Source: Actinomycetes bacterium
Lineage (GTDB): Bacteria; Actinomycetota; Actinomycetes; Propionibacteriales; Propionibacteriaceae
Assembly: GCA_023458095.1 (NCBI GenBank)
Contig: JAEXAS010000004.1
Span: 62,001 to 126,000 of the forward strand
Length of the DNA: 64,000 bases
Reading direction: 5' to 3'
Under the pieces are notes generated by a model. That model did no database searches. It saw only the letters and a program-made list of their open reading frames with translations, and had not been told where the DNA came from. The translations under genes and the position numbers were made by a program. Shown here piece after piece: positions 45,086 to 53,932 of the stretch (position 1 is its first letter; every line of letters starts with the position of its first letter).

Positions 45086-46624
45086 ATGCCGGAATTCAAA
45101 CTGCCTGACCCAGGTGAAGGACTTCAAGAGGCCGAGATCGTGCAATGGCGCGTCGCGGTCGGCGACGTGGTCGCGGTCAACGACGTGCTGGTCGAGATCG
45201 AGACCGCCAAGTCACTGGTGGAGTTGCCCAGCCCGTACGCCGGGGTCGTCACCGCTCTGCTGGTCGCTGAAGGCGACGAAGTGCCCATCGGCACGCCGAT
45301 CATTCGCATCGACGAGGAGCGCCCTTCGACAAGCTCAGGGAACGGAAGTGGGGGGCCAGGGAACGGGAACCAGGCGCCAAGAGACGCGAGCGCGGAGCCA
45401 GGGAACGGAAGCGCGGAGCCAGGGAACGGCGGCCCAGACACACCCCCGCTGGCTGAGCCTGTCGAAGCCCCACCGCTGGCTGAGCCTGTCGAAGCCCCGC
45501 TGACCGACGCAGCCGTCGAGTATCCGACAGCGAAGGCCGAGGCAACGACGGGTGCGGTGCTGGTTGGATACGGAGCCAAAGCCGGTTCCATCGCACGTCG
45601 GCGCCGTCGCCATGCTGAGCTGGCCGTCCCCGAGACCGAGCAGGTACAGGAGTCCTACGACACCGACAAACCGGTGTCGCGGCACACCGATGACGTCACT
45701 CCGTCCGAACCGCTGTCGGCCACGGCGTCCGGAGATCCGCTGCCTCCGCCGGGACGTCCGCGCCCCGCCGCACCCGGTGGACGGGCACCCCGCGCCAAGC
45801 CGGCCGTCCGGCGAGTGGCCCGGGATCTGGGGGTGGACCTGAACCAGGTTCGCGGCACCGGGCCCGATGGTCTCATCACAGCCGAAGATGTGGTTGCAAG
45901 CCTGGGCACCCTGCCCGGCGTCGACAAGCGCCTTCCGCTGCGCGGGGTACGCAAAGAGATGTTCGCCACCATGACCGCCTCGCTGCAGGTTCCGCAGGCC
46001 ACCGCCATGATCGAAGCCGACGTCACCGGTTCGGTGGAGATGCTGCAACTACTCAAGCAGCGCCGCGAGTTCACCAATCTGCGGGTCTCTCCGCTGTTGG
46101 TCTTCGCCAAGGCGGCCTGTCTGGCGATCTCGAAGATCCCCGAGGTCAACTCCAGCTACGACGAGGCGTCCCGCGAGATCGTGCTGCATGGGTCGGTGAA
46201 CCTCGGGATCGCCGCTGCGACCCCGCGCGGTTTGATGGTGCCCAACATCAAGAGCGCCGAGAGGATGAACCTCACCGAGCTCGCTGAGGCGCTCAACGCG
46301 ATGGTGGCCGTGGCCCGCGAGGGCCGGGTCCAGCCCTATGACCTGGCCGGCGGCACCTTTACCATCACCAATATCGGGGTGTTCGGCGTCGATGGTGGCA
46401 CTCCGATCCTGAGTCCCGGAGAAGCCGCGATCATGTGCCTGGGCACGATCCGTCGCAAGCCCTGGGTGGTCGGCACCGGCGCGGACGAGCGCATCGAACC
46501 ACGCAGCGTGTGCACAGTCTCGCTCACCTTCGACCACCGCCTGGTGGACGGCGAAATGGCGTCCAAGTTCCTCTCCGAGGTGGCCACCATCATGTCCAAT
46601 CCCGGCTTGGCGCTGCTTTTCTAA
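45086..46624 (+). CDS. Dihydrolipoyl acyltransferase (E2) with a repeat-derived linker
   Basis: 512 residues: lipoyl domain 1-75 (lipoyl Lys42 in IETAKSLVEL), an unusual linker (about 79-137), a second variable stretch, a peripheral-subunit-binding domain (about 237-272, VRRVARDLGVDLNQVRGTGP) and the catalytic domain with HRLVDGEMASKF (about residue 482). The linker RPSTSSGNGSGG to LAEPVEAPPLAEPVEAP is encoded by copies of the dispersed repeat in both orientations plus small tandem units. ATG 45086 has AAGGAG 6 nt upstream. Branched-chain acyltransferase or acetyltransferase; the sequence alone does not decide. Confidence 0.92.
   Translation: MPEFKLPDPGEGLQEAEIVQWRVAVGDVVAVNDVLVEIETAKSLVELPSPYAGVVTALLVAEGDEVPIGTPIIRIDEERPSTSSGNGSGGPGNGNQAPRDASAEPGNGSAEPGNGGPDTPPLAEPVEAPPLAEPVEAPLTDAAVEYPTAKAEATTGAVLVGYGAKAGSIARRRRRHAELAVPETEQVQESYDTDKPVSRHTDDVTPSEPLSATASGDPLPPPGRPRPAAPGGRAPRAKPAVRRVARDLGVDLNQVRGTGPDGLITAEDVVASLGTLPGVDKRLPLRGVRKEMFATMTASLQVPQATAMIEADVTGSVEMLQLLKQRREFTNLRVSPLLVFAKAACLAISKIPEVNSSYDEASREIVLHGSVNLGIAAATPRGLMVPNIKSAERMNLTELAEALNAMVAVAREGRVQPYDLAGGTFTITNIGVFGVDGGTPILSPGEAAIMCLGTIRRKPWVVGTGADERIEPRSVCTVSLTFDHRLVDGEMASKFLSEVATIMSNPGLALLF
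45322..45495. repeat. In-frame dispersed repeats inside the E2 gene
   Basis: CCCTTCGACAAGCTCAGGGAACGG at 45322-45345, tandem GCGCGGAGCCAGGGAACGG units at about 45389-45430, and two copies of CCGCTGGCTGAGCCTGTCGAAG (about 45446 and 45473) in opposite orientation. All keep the reading frame. Confidence 0.9.
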
Positions 46625-46646
46625 CCCGCCCGGCGGCATTCCCCGG

Positions 46647-46783
46647 CTTCGACAAGCTCAGCCAACGGTAGACCCGTGCCCTGAGCCTGTCGAAGGGCGA
46701 AGCACGCGGGCGATCACCTCACAGCTAGTGCGCAATCTTCGCTCGGCGCAGGGGAGTGGCCCTTCGACAGGCTCAGGGAACGG
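46647..46783. repeat. Dispersed repeat cluster C
   Basis: CTTCGACAAGCTCAGCCAACGG (46647-46668), CCCTGAGCCTGTCGAAGGGC (about 46679) and CCCTTCGACAGGCTCAGGGAACGG (46760-46783) in the 306-bp gap after E2. The rest of the gap shows no gene. Confidence 0.85.
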
Positions 46784-46931
46784 AGCTCCGGATTCCCCAC
46801 CCGCTGGCTGAGCCCCCCAGCGCCGCTCCCGCCGTCCAGTCGCCGGGGGAGGTTTACCGGTCAGGACGCGTAAACGCCGTCGAGACCTCAGCGACGAAGT
46901 CGTGGTCCGACGGCGTTTCGGAGCAGAAGGG

Positions 46932-47153
46932 TCAGCTCCACCAGATCTGGCGGGCGCGAGGATTGCCCTGAGACTCGAAGGAGTCTCCGGCTTCCTTGAG
47001 CACCTGGACCAGGTCGGCCTCGGTGAAGTCGTAGCCATCGGCGACGGCGGCGGCCACGAAGTCCTCCATGGTCTCCAACTGGTCGTACTTCAAGCGGATG
47101 GTCTTGTCCTCGCCGCCGGCGATCAGCAGGCGTTCGGCTTCGTCTTTGGCCAT
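46932..47153 (-). CDS. Small protein resembling a Nif11-type leader, unknown
   Basis: 73 residues, acidic: MAKDEAERLLIAGGEDKTIR start, then FVAAAVADGYDFTEADLVQV and a C-terminus ending NPRARQIWWS. The middle resembles the Nif11 leader fold (a helix followed by G-[FY]-[DE]-F-[ST]-x-x-[DE]-L). No RiPP maturase gene is near, so it may be a stand-alone small protein. The ribosome site AAGGAG is seen before the ATG. Low certainty about family, good confidence that it is a gene. Confidence 0.6.
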   Translation of the reverse strand: MAKDEAERLLIAGGEDKTIRLKYDQLETMEDFVAAAVADGYDFTEADLVQVLKEAGDSFESQGNPRARQIWWS

Positions 47154-47360
47154 TTCGGTCTCCTTGGGTCGATGACGTGGCTCGGCGTGCGACTCTGGAC
47201 GGCCGGGCTCAGGCTAGCGGGCTGATTGCGGGTTTTAACCTGGGGTCGCAAGGCTGTAACAACCCTGCAAAGCGAGCGGACGAACAAAGCGCGACGACGT
47301 TGAGGTTCTAGAGTTGGCCTCGGGCCAGACCCGGCACCGCTGACCTGGACAGGAGCCACC

Positions 47361-48485
47361 ATGATCGAACCGACCAGCCTCGCGGTGACGCGGCTGGACA
47401 ACATCTACGCCAACCTGGAGGCCATCCGGGCGCGGGTGGGTTCGCGATTGGTTCTGGCCGCAGTCAAGGCCGACGCCTACGGACATGGCGCTGTTGCGGT
47501 GTCTCGGATGATCCAGGAGTCCAAGCTGGCCGACTGGCTGGGCGTCGCCACCGTCGGCGAAGGTCTGGAATTGCGCGCCGCCGGCATCACCATGCCAATT
47601 CTGAAGCTGTCGATGACCCGGCACCCGGAGGAGACGCTGGCGGCCGTGACCAACAGCATCACCCTCACCGTGACCGACACCACTTCGATCGTGGCGGCCG
47701 CAGCCGCGGCGCTCAACGCCGGTGTGGTGGCCGATGTGCATCTGAAGATCGACACCGGAATGCGGCGCATCGGCTGCGCACCGGAGCAAGCCGTGGAGTT
47801 GGCCAATCTGATCGATGCCACCGCCTCGCTCAGCCTCGGCGGGGTGTTCTCCCATCTGCCGATCGCCGATGATCCGGACGGCGCCGACTTCACTCAGAAC
47901 CAGATCCGCCTCTTTGCCGACACGGTGGCCCGAATCGAGGCTGCCCGCGGCCCCGTGCCGCTGAAGCATCTGGCCAACTCCGGCGCGATCCTGAACCACC
48001 CCGAAGCCTGGCTGGACATGGTGCGGCCCGGAATCATCATCTACGGCGCCTACCCCGACCCGAAGGCGGCGCGAAGCGTGGCGCTGCGTCCGGGAATGGA
48101 ATGGTCGACCTATCTGAGCTTTGTGAAGACGGTGCGCGCCGGGCAGGCGGTGAGTTACGGCCTGAGCTGGACCGCTGAAACCGACACTCAGGTCGGCACG
48201 ATTCCGATCGGCTATGCCGATGGCTTCTCCCGGCTGCTGAGCAACCGCGGACGGGTGCTGGTCGGCGGACGCAGTTGCCCGGTGATCGGCCAGGTCTGTA
48301 TGGATCAGACCCTCATCGACCTCGGCGCCCACAGCGATGCTGTGCTGGGCGACGAAGTGATCCTGGTGGGAGCCGAAGCCGATCAGGAGATCACCACCAC
48401 CGAATTGGCCGAACTGATGGGAACCATCCCCTACGAGGTCACCTGCCTCCTCACCCCTCGGGTGGGCCGAGAGTACCTGCGCTGA
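47361..48485 (+). CDS. alr: Alanine racemase
   Basis: PLP enzyme making D-alanine for peptidoglycan. The PLP Lys is in VLAAVKADAYGHGA (Lys36) and the catalytic Tyr in IPIGYADGFSRLL; VCMDQTLIDLG and GIIIYGAYPDP are further blocks. The 374 residues fit the family. CAGGAG precedes the ATG. A possible -10 TAGAGT lies at 47309-47314. Confidence 0.96.
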   Translation: MIEPTSLAVTRLDNIYANLEAIRARVGSRLVLAAVKADAYGHGAVAVSRMIQESKLADWLGVATVGEGLELRAAGITMPILKLSMTRHPEETLAAVTNSITLTVTDTTSIVAAAAAALNAGVVADVHLKIDTGMRRIGCAPEQAVELANLIDATASLSLGGVFSHLPIADDPDGADFTQNQIRLFADTVARIEAARGPVPLKHLANSGAILNHPEAWLDMVRPGIIIYGAYPDPKAARSVALRPGMEWSTYLSFVKTVRAGQAVSYGLSWTAETDTQVGTIPIGYADGFSRLLSNRGRVLVGGRSCPVIGQVCMDQTLIDLGAHSDAVLGDEVILVGAEADQEITTTELAELMGTIPYEVTCLLTPRVGREYLR

Positions 48486-48490
48486 GCCGG

Positions 48491-48734
48491 CCTTCGACAA
48501 GCTCAGGCAACGACGAGTCGGACCCGGCTCGGCAGTCGGCTCACACCGGCCCGGATTCGGGCGCCAGCGGGGTTCAGCGCTCCTCAGCCCACTCAGGCCA
48601 CCGAGACCTGTGCAGCCTTCGACAAGCTCAGGCAACGGGAAGTCGGACCCCTGAGTTGCTGCACCCCGTGCCCTGAGTTACTTCACCCCGTGCCCTGAGC
48701 TGCTGCACCCCGTGCCCTGAGCTTGTCGAAGGGC
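48491..48734. repeat. Dispersed repeat cluster D with a 22-bp tandem array
   Basis: CCTTCGACAAGCTCAGGCAACG copies at 48491 and about 48616. Then three tandem 22-bp units of the type CCTGAGTTGCTGCACCCCGT (starting about 48651), the last running into CCTGAGCTTGTCGAAGGGC. It fills the 253-bp gap after alr and touches the end of the oxidoreductase gene. Confidence 0.85.
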
Positions 48735-48738
48735 AACC

Positions 48739-49758
48739 TCAGCGCCAGCCCAGGCCCGGCGCGACCTGGGTAAGCAGCGCCTCGATGACGTGGGCGTTGT
48801 AGTCGACCCCGAGCTGGTTGGGAATGGTGAGCAGCACCGTGTCGGCTGCGGCAATCGCCTCGTCCTTGGCCAACTGTTCGATCAGGACGTCAGGTTCGGC
48901 GGCATAGGACGGGCCGAACCGGGCGTTGCCGCCGTCGAGGTAACCGACTTGATCGGTCTCGGGGCCGCGTCCACCGAAGTAGGCGCGATCTCGGTCGTCG
49001 ACCAGCGGGAAGATGCTGCGGCTGACCGACACCCGCGGCGTCCAGTCATGGCCGGCCTGATCCCACGCCGTACGGAAGCGCTGGATCTGCTCGGCCTGCA
49101 ACTGATGGAAGGGGATGCCGGTGTCCTCGGTCAGCAACGTCGAACTCATCAGGTTCATGCCCTGTCCGGCCGCCCATTCCGCGGTGGCGCGAGTGCCTGC
49201 TCCCCACCAGATCCGCTGGCGCAGGCCTTCTGAATACGGTTCCAGCCGCAGCAAGCCCGGCGGATTGGGGAACATCGGTGCCGGATTCGGCTGCGCGAAG
49301 CCCTTGCCGTTGAGCATCTCCAAGAAGACCTCGGTGTGCTGGCGGGCCATGTCGGCGTCCGTGCCACCCTCGGCGGGGACATAGCCGAAGTATTTGTAGC
49401 CCTCGATGACCTGCTCGGGCGATCCCCGGCTGATCCCCAACTGCAAGCGGCCTTCGGAGATCAGGTCGGCGGCACCGGCGTCCTCAGCCATGTACAACGG
49501 ATTCTCGTAGCGCATGTCGATGACGCCGGTGCCGATCTCGATGCGCGAGGTCTTGGCGCCGATCGCGGCCAGCAGCGGGAACGGCGAACCGAGCTGGCGT
49601 GCGAAATGGTGAACACGGAAGTAGGCGCCGTCAGCGCCGAGGTCCTCGACGGCCTGGGCCAGTTCGATCGACTGCAGCAGAGCATCTGACCCGGAGCGCA
49701 CTTGCGAGTGCACCGAAGGAGTCCAGTGCCCGAAGGAAAGAAAACCAATATGCTTCAC
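48739..49758 (-). CDS. LLM-class flavin-dependent oxidoreductase
   Basis: 339-residue luciferase-like monooxygenase family protein using FMN or F420. Visible are MKHIGFLSFGHWTP, YFRVHHFARQLGSPFPLLAA, IGTGVIDMRYENPLYMAED, DLISEGRLQLGISRGSP and a C-terminal SYAAEPDVLIEQLAKDEAI. GTG start. Substrate unknown. It is divergent from the rhomboid-like gene. Confidence 0.88.
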   Translation of the reverse strand: MKHIGFLSFGHWTPSVHSQVRSGSDALLQSIELAQAVEDLGADGAYFRVHHFARQLGSPFPLLAAIGAKTSRIEIGTGVIDMRYENPLYMAEDAGAADLISEGRLQLGISRGSPEQVIEGYKYFGYVPAEGGTDADMARQHTEVFLEMLNGKGFAQPNPAPMFPNPPGLLRLEPYSEGLRQRIWWGAGTRATAEWAAGQGMNLMSSTLLTEDTGIPFHQLQAEQIQRFRTAWDQAGHDWTPRVSVSRSIFPLVDDRDRAYFGGRGPETDQVGYLDGGNARFGPSYAAEPDVLIEQLAKDEAIAAADTVLLTIPNQLGVDYNAHVIEALLTQVAPGLGWR

Positions 49759-49866
49759 GATTTAACTAACCTCGGCCCTGGTCGAAACATTCCCACAGCA
49801 ACCACCCAGTCCGCTGCCAGGCGTCGGCGACGAGGCGGTTCGGGATCATCTGGCAACCTTGTTGTC

Positions 49867-50691
49867 ATGAGTGACAGGTTCTGGCCAGTGCACAGCGATC
49901 AGCAGCCGTGGTTCCGTGTGGGCCGGGTGGAAGTGACCACGACCACCTTCGTGGTCGGGTTGACCGTCATCTCGTGGCTGGTCTGGGTGGGCACCGCAAC
50001 GAACAGCAAACAGTGGCTGGCCTACACCCTGTCCGGCGTCCTCAACGGCGAGGTGTGGAGACTCTTCACCTGGCCGTTTGCAGAGGGCCTGAGCATTTGG
50101 TCGATTCTCACCGCCGCCATGCTGTGGTACTTCGGCAACATGCTGGAGCAGTCGATCGGCCGGCGCCGGATGGCCTGGCTCTTCGTTGGCATCTGGGCGG
50201 CCCTGACGGCTGCGTCAATGGCGGTGGCAGCGGTGCTCTCGCTGCCGAGTGCCCTGGCCGGCATCAGCATGATCCAGTTCGCCATCTTGTTGCTGTGGAT
50301 CGCGGAGTATCCGCACGCCCGCTTCCTGTTCAACATTCCAGCGTGGGTTTTCGGTCTGATCATCGTCGCCGTCCAGGTGTTGCAGATGGTTGCCTACCTA
50401 ATGTGGACCGCACTGCTGGCGCTGCTGCTCAGCCTGTTCTTCGTGGCGATCGTCGCGCGCATGGTCGGCCTTCTCACCGAGTACCCCTGGATTCCCGGGG
50501 GACGCCGTCAACGCACCCCCAAACCAGCGAAGACCCCCCGCAAGCAGGCTCGCCAGGAGTCACGTCAGGCTTCGGACCAGGAGCGCATGGACGCCCTGCT
50601 CGATCAGATCAGCCAACACGGTCTGCAGAGCCTGACCCCGGCCCAGCGCAAGGAGCTCAAGCGGCTCAGTGACCGCCGTCGTAACGGCTGA
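49867..50691 (+). CDS. Rhomboid-like membrane protein without a clear catalytic serine
   Basis: 274 residues with six membrane helices in the rhomboid order. The typical turn GEVWRLFTWPFAEGLSIWSI (the W-R-x-x-T-x-x-F signature) and WYFGNMLEQSIGRRR match. The expected GxSG nucleophile region reads LAGISMIQFAILLLW, i.e. no GxSG, and no partner His in the last helix is obvious, so it is probably a pseudo-protease. A charged tail ends RMDALLDQISQHGLQSLTPA, a common rhomboid C-terminal extension. ATG chosen from alignment with helix 1. Confidence 0.75.
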   Translation: MSDRFWPVHSDQQPWFRVGRVEVTTTTFVVGLTVISWLVWVGTATNSKQWLAYTLSGVLNGEVWRLFTWPFAEGLSIWSILTAAMLWYFGNMLEQSIGRRRMAWLFVGIWAALTAASMAVAAVLSLPSALAGISMIQFAILLLWIAEYPHARFLFNIPAWVFGLIIVAVQVLQMVAYLMWTALLALLLSLFFVAIVARMVGLLTEYPWIPGGRRQRTPKPAKTPRKQARQESRQASDQERMDALLDQISQHGLQSLTPAQRKELKRLSDRRRNG

Positions 50692-50962
50692 CCGGGACTC
50701 ATAATCCGAAGCCCTTCTAAAGCACCAAAGTCCGGGCCGCTATTCTCGAAAGTCTCAAGGCTCGGGAGATATTCGCCTATTCTCCGCCTCTGCAGTTAGG
50801 CTGCGCTTCAACCTCGACAATGCATGACCTGCCTCGCAGATGACTATCAAGATGGGTCCTCACAATGGTCATTGCCGACGGGTTGTTCCGACATCAGAGA
50901 GGGCACTCAATGCGGGTAGAACCACGCCGCTCCACCGTTGTCCTTGCCTGCGATTAGTCACC
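50692..50962. promoter_or_regulatory. 270-bp region before the ABC transporter genes
   Basis: Noticeably lower in GC than its surroundings (for example 50701-50830). It may hold the promoter of the ABC pair, with candidate -10 hexamers such as TATTCT. The reading frame of the ATPase is open here but without family features. No gene supported. Confidence 0.3.
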
Positions 50963-51598
50963 ATGCTGGTCGCTGAACACATCGGTTACACCTACCCGAA
51001 CTCGAATCGCGGGCTTCGCCCACCAGGGGTTTCCCTCGTGGCGCGTCCAGGCGAAATCACCGTCTTGCGCGGGGACTCCGGTTCTGGCAAGTCAACGCTT
51101 CTCGCCTGTCTGGCCGGAGTACTCACACCCACTTCGGGCGAACTGTCCATCGACAGGCGGGTCATCACGCATGCCCCCGCGCACGACCTTGCACCGGCCC
51201 GGATGCTGGTTCTCCAGAACTCGGGGCTGTTCGAACGGCTGCCCATCTGGCAAAACGTTGCGATCGCCTGGGGTTGGCCCGGCTCAAAAATCCGCAGCCG
51301 CGCGTATGAACACCTTGAGATTCTGGGGATTGGCGATCTAGCCGATCAACTCCCATCCAAGCTGTCACTGGGCCAGCGCCAGCGGGCCGCCATCGCCACC
51401 GCTACCGCTTGCGATCCCCGAGTGATCCTCGCGGACGAACCGACGGGAAGCCTGGACCCAGGCAACTCCGACAAGGTCACCCAACTTCTGAGAAGGATCG
51501 CTGATCAGGACCGTATCGTCATTGTCGCAAGTCACGACGAGAGGGTGCTTCGGATCGCAGACGCCACCGTCGAACTCGCGGCGGAGCAAGCTCCATGA
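50963..51598 (+). CDS. ABC transporter ATPase (MacB/LolD type)
   Basis: 211 residues. Walker A RGDSGSGKSTLL, Q-loop VLQNSGLF, signature LSLGQRQRAAIA, Walker B VILADEPTGSLDP, H-loop VASHDER. The 'DEPTGSLD' form is typical of MacB/FtsE/LolD ATPases paired with FtsX-like permeases, as in the next gene. ATG at 50963 opens with the family-typical MLVAEHIGYTYP; the longer frame upstream has no such match. The 3' end overlaps the permease start. Confidence 0.9.
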   Translation: MLVAEHIGYTYPNSNRGLRPPGVSLVARPGEITVLRGDSGSGKSTLLACLAGVLTPTSGELSIDRRVITHAPAHDLAPARMLVLQNSGLFERLPIWQNVAIAWGWPGSKIRSRAYEHLEILGIGDLADQLPSKLSLGQRQRAAIATATACDPRVILADEPTGSLDPGNSDKVTQLLRRIADQDRIVIVASHDERVLRIADATVELAAEQAP

Positions 51599-52797
51599 TG
51601 ACCACAAAGCGCCGCATGTCCTGGCTGTTACTCTCACTGCTCAAGGGATTCAATTCGGGCCGAACCGCGTTCTTCATCACTCTTGTTCCCGTGACTGTTC
51701 TTGCTGCGCTCGTTGTCCCCGTAGTCCAGGCCACGACCACGGTGCGCGCGCAATCCATGGGGGAAAGCATCGTGACCCAAATTCGGGTCACCCGACCAGA
51801 TGGCTCGACAGAGGAAAACCTCAAAGCAAAAGAACTCACCGGCCTCGCCGCTATTGATCGGGTCACCGCCGTTATTCCGCAAGACCCGGCCACGCTTTAC
51901 GCCCCGGAGGATCAAGCCACGACAAGTTGGGGTGCCACCGTTCTCGTGGTGGACCCCGCATCCCTTCCCAAGGAGGTCCCTACCGACGTCGCGCGAAACC
52001 TCACGGGCAATCAGGTCATCGTTCCCTCCAGCATTGAACGAACGGACCTGACCTGCTGGGTCGGACGCAGCATGCCTGCCACCTATTCGGAGATGGTCGA
52101 CGCGCACACAGGCGAAGCCCGCAACATCACCGTGGACGTCGTGGCAAGCTACCCCACCACATGGTCCGCGCCCTACCCTGACACGATCTTCGCCTCGCGT
52201 GACCTTGTCGTCCGGCTACTTTCGGCTCAGTACATGGTTGCTGAGAAGGACTTTCTGGCCACGGAAGGCTTCGCCGAGGTCGTGGTCAATGTGAATTCCA
52301 TCGACGCCGTCGACCCCGTCGCCGCCCAGATTCGCGAACTTGGTCTCGATGCCTACCCGCTTCGCGACCGGCTGGGCCGGCTGCCCGAGTCACTCGAGAT
52401 GCTGCCCCAAGTCATTGCCATAGTGGGCTTGGGGACACTTCTCGCGGCGACGGCTCTGATCGTCGGCGCGGTCGGATCGACGTTGCGCCGTAGGACTCAG
52501 GAGTTCGGGCTGTTGCGACTTCGTGGATGGACGAGAACGGACGTTCTCCGACTCGTTTTGGCCGACGTGGGATTGGGCGTTGTTTTCGGGACGACCCTGG
52601 GGTCGCTGGTGGGACTCTGGCTCGGTACGTTGCTCGCCCAGGTGCTGCTCCACGAGCCTGGTGCGATCGGGCCAGCCTCGATCGCTATCGGCGTCATTTG
52701 GGTAGTGGTGGTCGCCCTTTCAGCCCTAACTGCGTTTGGCGCCACTCTCGTCGGACTCCGCCGAGACCCGTTCATCGCCATCATGACCCCCGCCTGA
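51595..52797 (+). CDS. FtsX/MacB-like ABC transporter permease
   Basis: 400 residues: an N-terminal helix (TAFFITLVPVTVLAALVVPV), an extracytoplasmic domain of about 220 residues and three C-terminal helices (VIAIVGLGTLLAATALIVGA, VVFGTTLGSLVGLWLGTLL, IAIGVIWVVVVALSALTA). The TLRRRTQEFGLLRLRGWTRTD segment between helices 2 and 3 is the FtsX/MacB coupling signature. Paired with the ATPase by a 4-base overlap. Cargo unknown. It has no duplicated partner, so it probably works as a homodimer. Confidence 0.88.
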   Translation: MMTTKRRMSWLLLSLLKGFNSGRTAFFITLVPVTVLAALVVPVVQATTTVRAQSMGESIVTQIRVTRPDGSTEENLKAKELTGLAAIDRVTAVIPQDPATLYAPEDQATTSWGATVLVVDPASLPKEVPTDVARNLTGNQVIVPSSIERTDLTCWVGRSMPATYSEMVDAHTGEARNITVDVVASYPTTWSAPYPDTIFASRDLVVRLLSAQYMVAEKDFLATEGFAEVVVNVNSIDAVDPVAAQIRELGLDAYPLRDRLGRLPESLEMLPQVIAIVGLGTLLAATALIVGAVGSTLRRRTQEFGLLRLRGWTRTDVLRLVLADVGLGVVFGTTLGSLVGLWLGTLLAQVLLHEPGAIGPASIAIGVIWVVVVALSALTAFGATLVGLRRDPFIAIMTPA

Positions 52798-52882
52798 GGC
52801 ACCCCTACCCACGTGCCACGTTTGGTCAGGGCGGCAGGCCGTCGACGGCTGCATTGCCCGTCGGAAGTGGCCGCGGTTGAGG

Positions 52883-53554
52883 TCAGCGGGTCAACTGTTG
52901 GCGGGCCACGAACTCGCGCTTGATGTAGCTGCCCAGCCCGAAGGTGAGCCAGCCGTCGACCACGGCGCCAACACCGCCACCAAGCAGCGGGATCGCGCGC
53001 ATCACCACCACCGCCAGGTGCTTGCCACCCATCCGTCCGGCCAGGGAGCCCATCACGCGCTCACTGATCTGACGCTCCAGGTCGGGATCGAAGGTGGGTG
53101 CGGTGGCCACGCCGAGCGGTGAGGCAGGCAGCTTTCCGGCCGCGACCAACTTGCGCACCGGATCTTCCCCCAACATCGTCAAAGTGATGGCCGAGCGCAC
53201 CCGAGGGTCTTCGACGTCATAGCCGCGCAGGTGCGCGATGGCCGCAGTCATTCGGACGCTCAGAACGGCGAGGCCGGCGATATTGGCAGGCAGACCCACC
53301 GGGACGGTGACCCAACCCCCAATGCTGGTCAAGAAGCCTTGAGCGCTGGCCAGACTGATGTGCTGTCCGATGAGGGAGTCGATCGCCGCCTCGCGATCAC
53401 CGCGAGACTGAAGAGTGCGGGCGGCAACAGCCTTGGCTCCGGGCAGTTGGTCGTTGCCGAAGATCGCGAAATCCACGATGCTGCGCAGCATGCCCCCGGC
53501 TACTTGCGGGGTTCGCGTCATGAGCTGCTTGCCCAGTTCGGCTGGCTTGGCCAT
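52883..53554 (-). CDS. EcsC-family protein
   Basis: 223 residues. The conserved core reads LIGQHISLASAQGFLTSIGG, PANIAGLAVLSVRMTAAIAH and GYDVEDPRVRSAITLTMLGE, the typical blocks of EcsC (PF12787). AIPLLGGGVGAVVDGW near the C-terminus is a further glycine-rich amphipathic segment. Function in bacteria is poorly known. Single gene, divergent from aat across a repeat region. Confidence 0.82.
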   Translation of the reverse strand: MAKPAELGKQLMTRTPQVAGGMLRSIVDFAIFGNDQLPGAKAVAARTLQSRGDREAAIDSLIGQHISLASAQGFLTSIGGWVTVPVGLPANIAGLAVLSVRMTAAIAHLRGYDVEDPRVRSAITLTMLGEDPVRKLVAAGKLPASPLGVATAPTFDPDLERQISERVMGSLAGRMGGKHLAVVVMRAIPLLGGGVGAVVDGWLTFGLGSYIKREFVARQQLTR

Positions 53555-53689
53555 CGAGTCACCTCTTCGGAGTTGGACGGGTCCAGCCTAGGCGAGATGC
53601 CGAAGGGTGCACTCCGGCGCCAACCCCGAACCAACCCCGGGATTGCGCCGAGGTTCGCAAGACTTCCCAAGTTTGGGATGACGTCGGCA

Positions 53690-53833
53690 TGGTTTCGAGA
53701 CGCGGCTACGCCGCTCCTCAACCAGCCGGGCATAAAAGCCTCCGCAACCAGCCGGGCACAACAGCCTCCGCAACCAGCCGGGCACAACAGCCTCCTCAAC
53801 CTGACGGGGACAAGGGCCTCCGCAACCAGCGGG
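53690..53833. repeat. Second repeat family plus 26-bp tandem array
   Basis: The imperfect palindrome of about 35 bp at 53690-53724 (TGGTTTCGAGACGCGGCTAC at its start, mirror-like to CTCCTCAACCA at its end) is a known style of dispersed repeat in actinobacteria. It runs into about four tandem 26-bp units of the type GCCTCCGCAACCAGCCGGGC (to 53833). No gene seen in the 378-bp gap 53555-53932 apart from these repeats. Confidence 0.8.
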
Positions 53834-53932
53834 CGGCGCCGAGGCCTGAGCCGTCGCCACCCCGGCGTCCGAAGCCGCCAATCGCTGGTACTGCTCGGGA
53901 CCGGCGAGCCACCGGTGCGGCAGAATCGAGCT

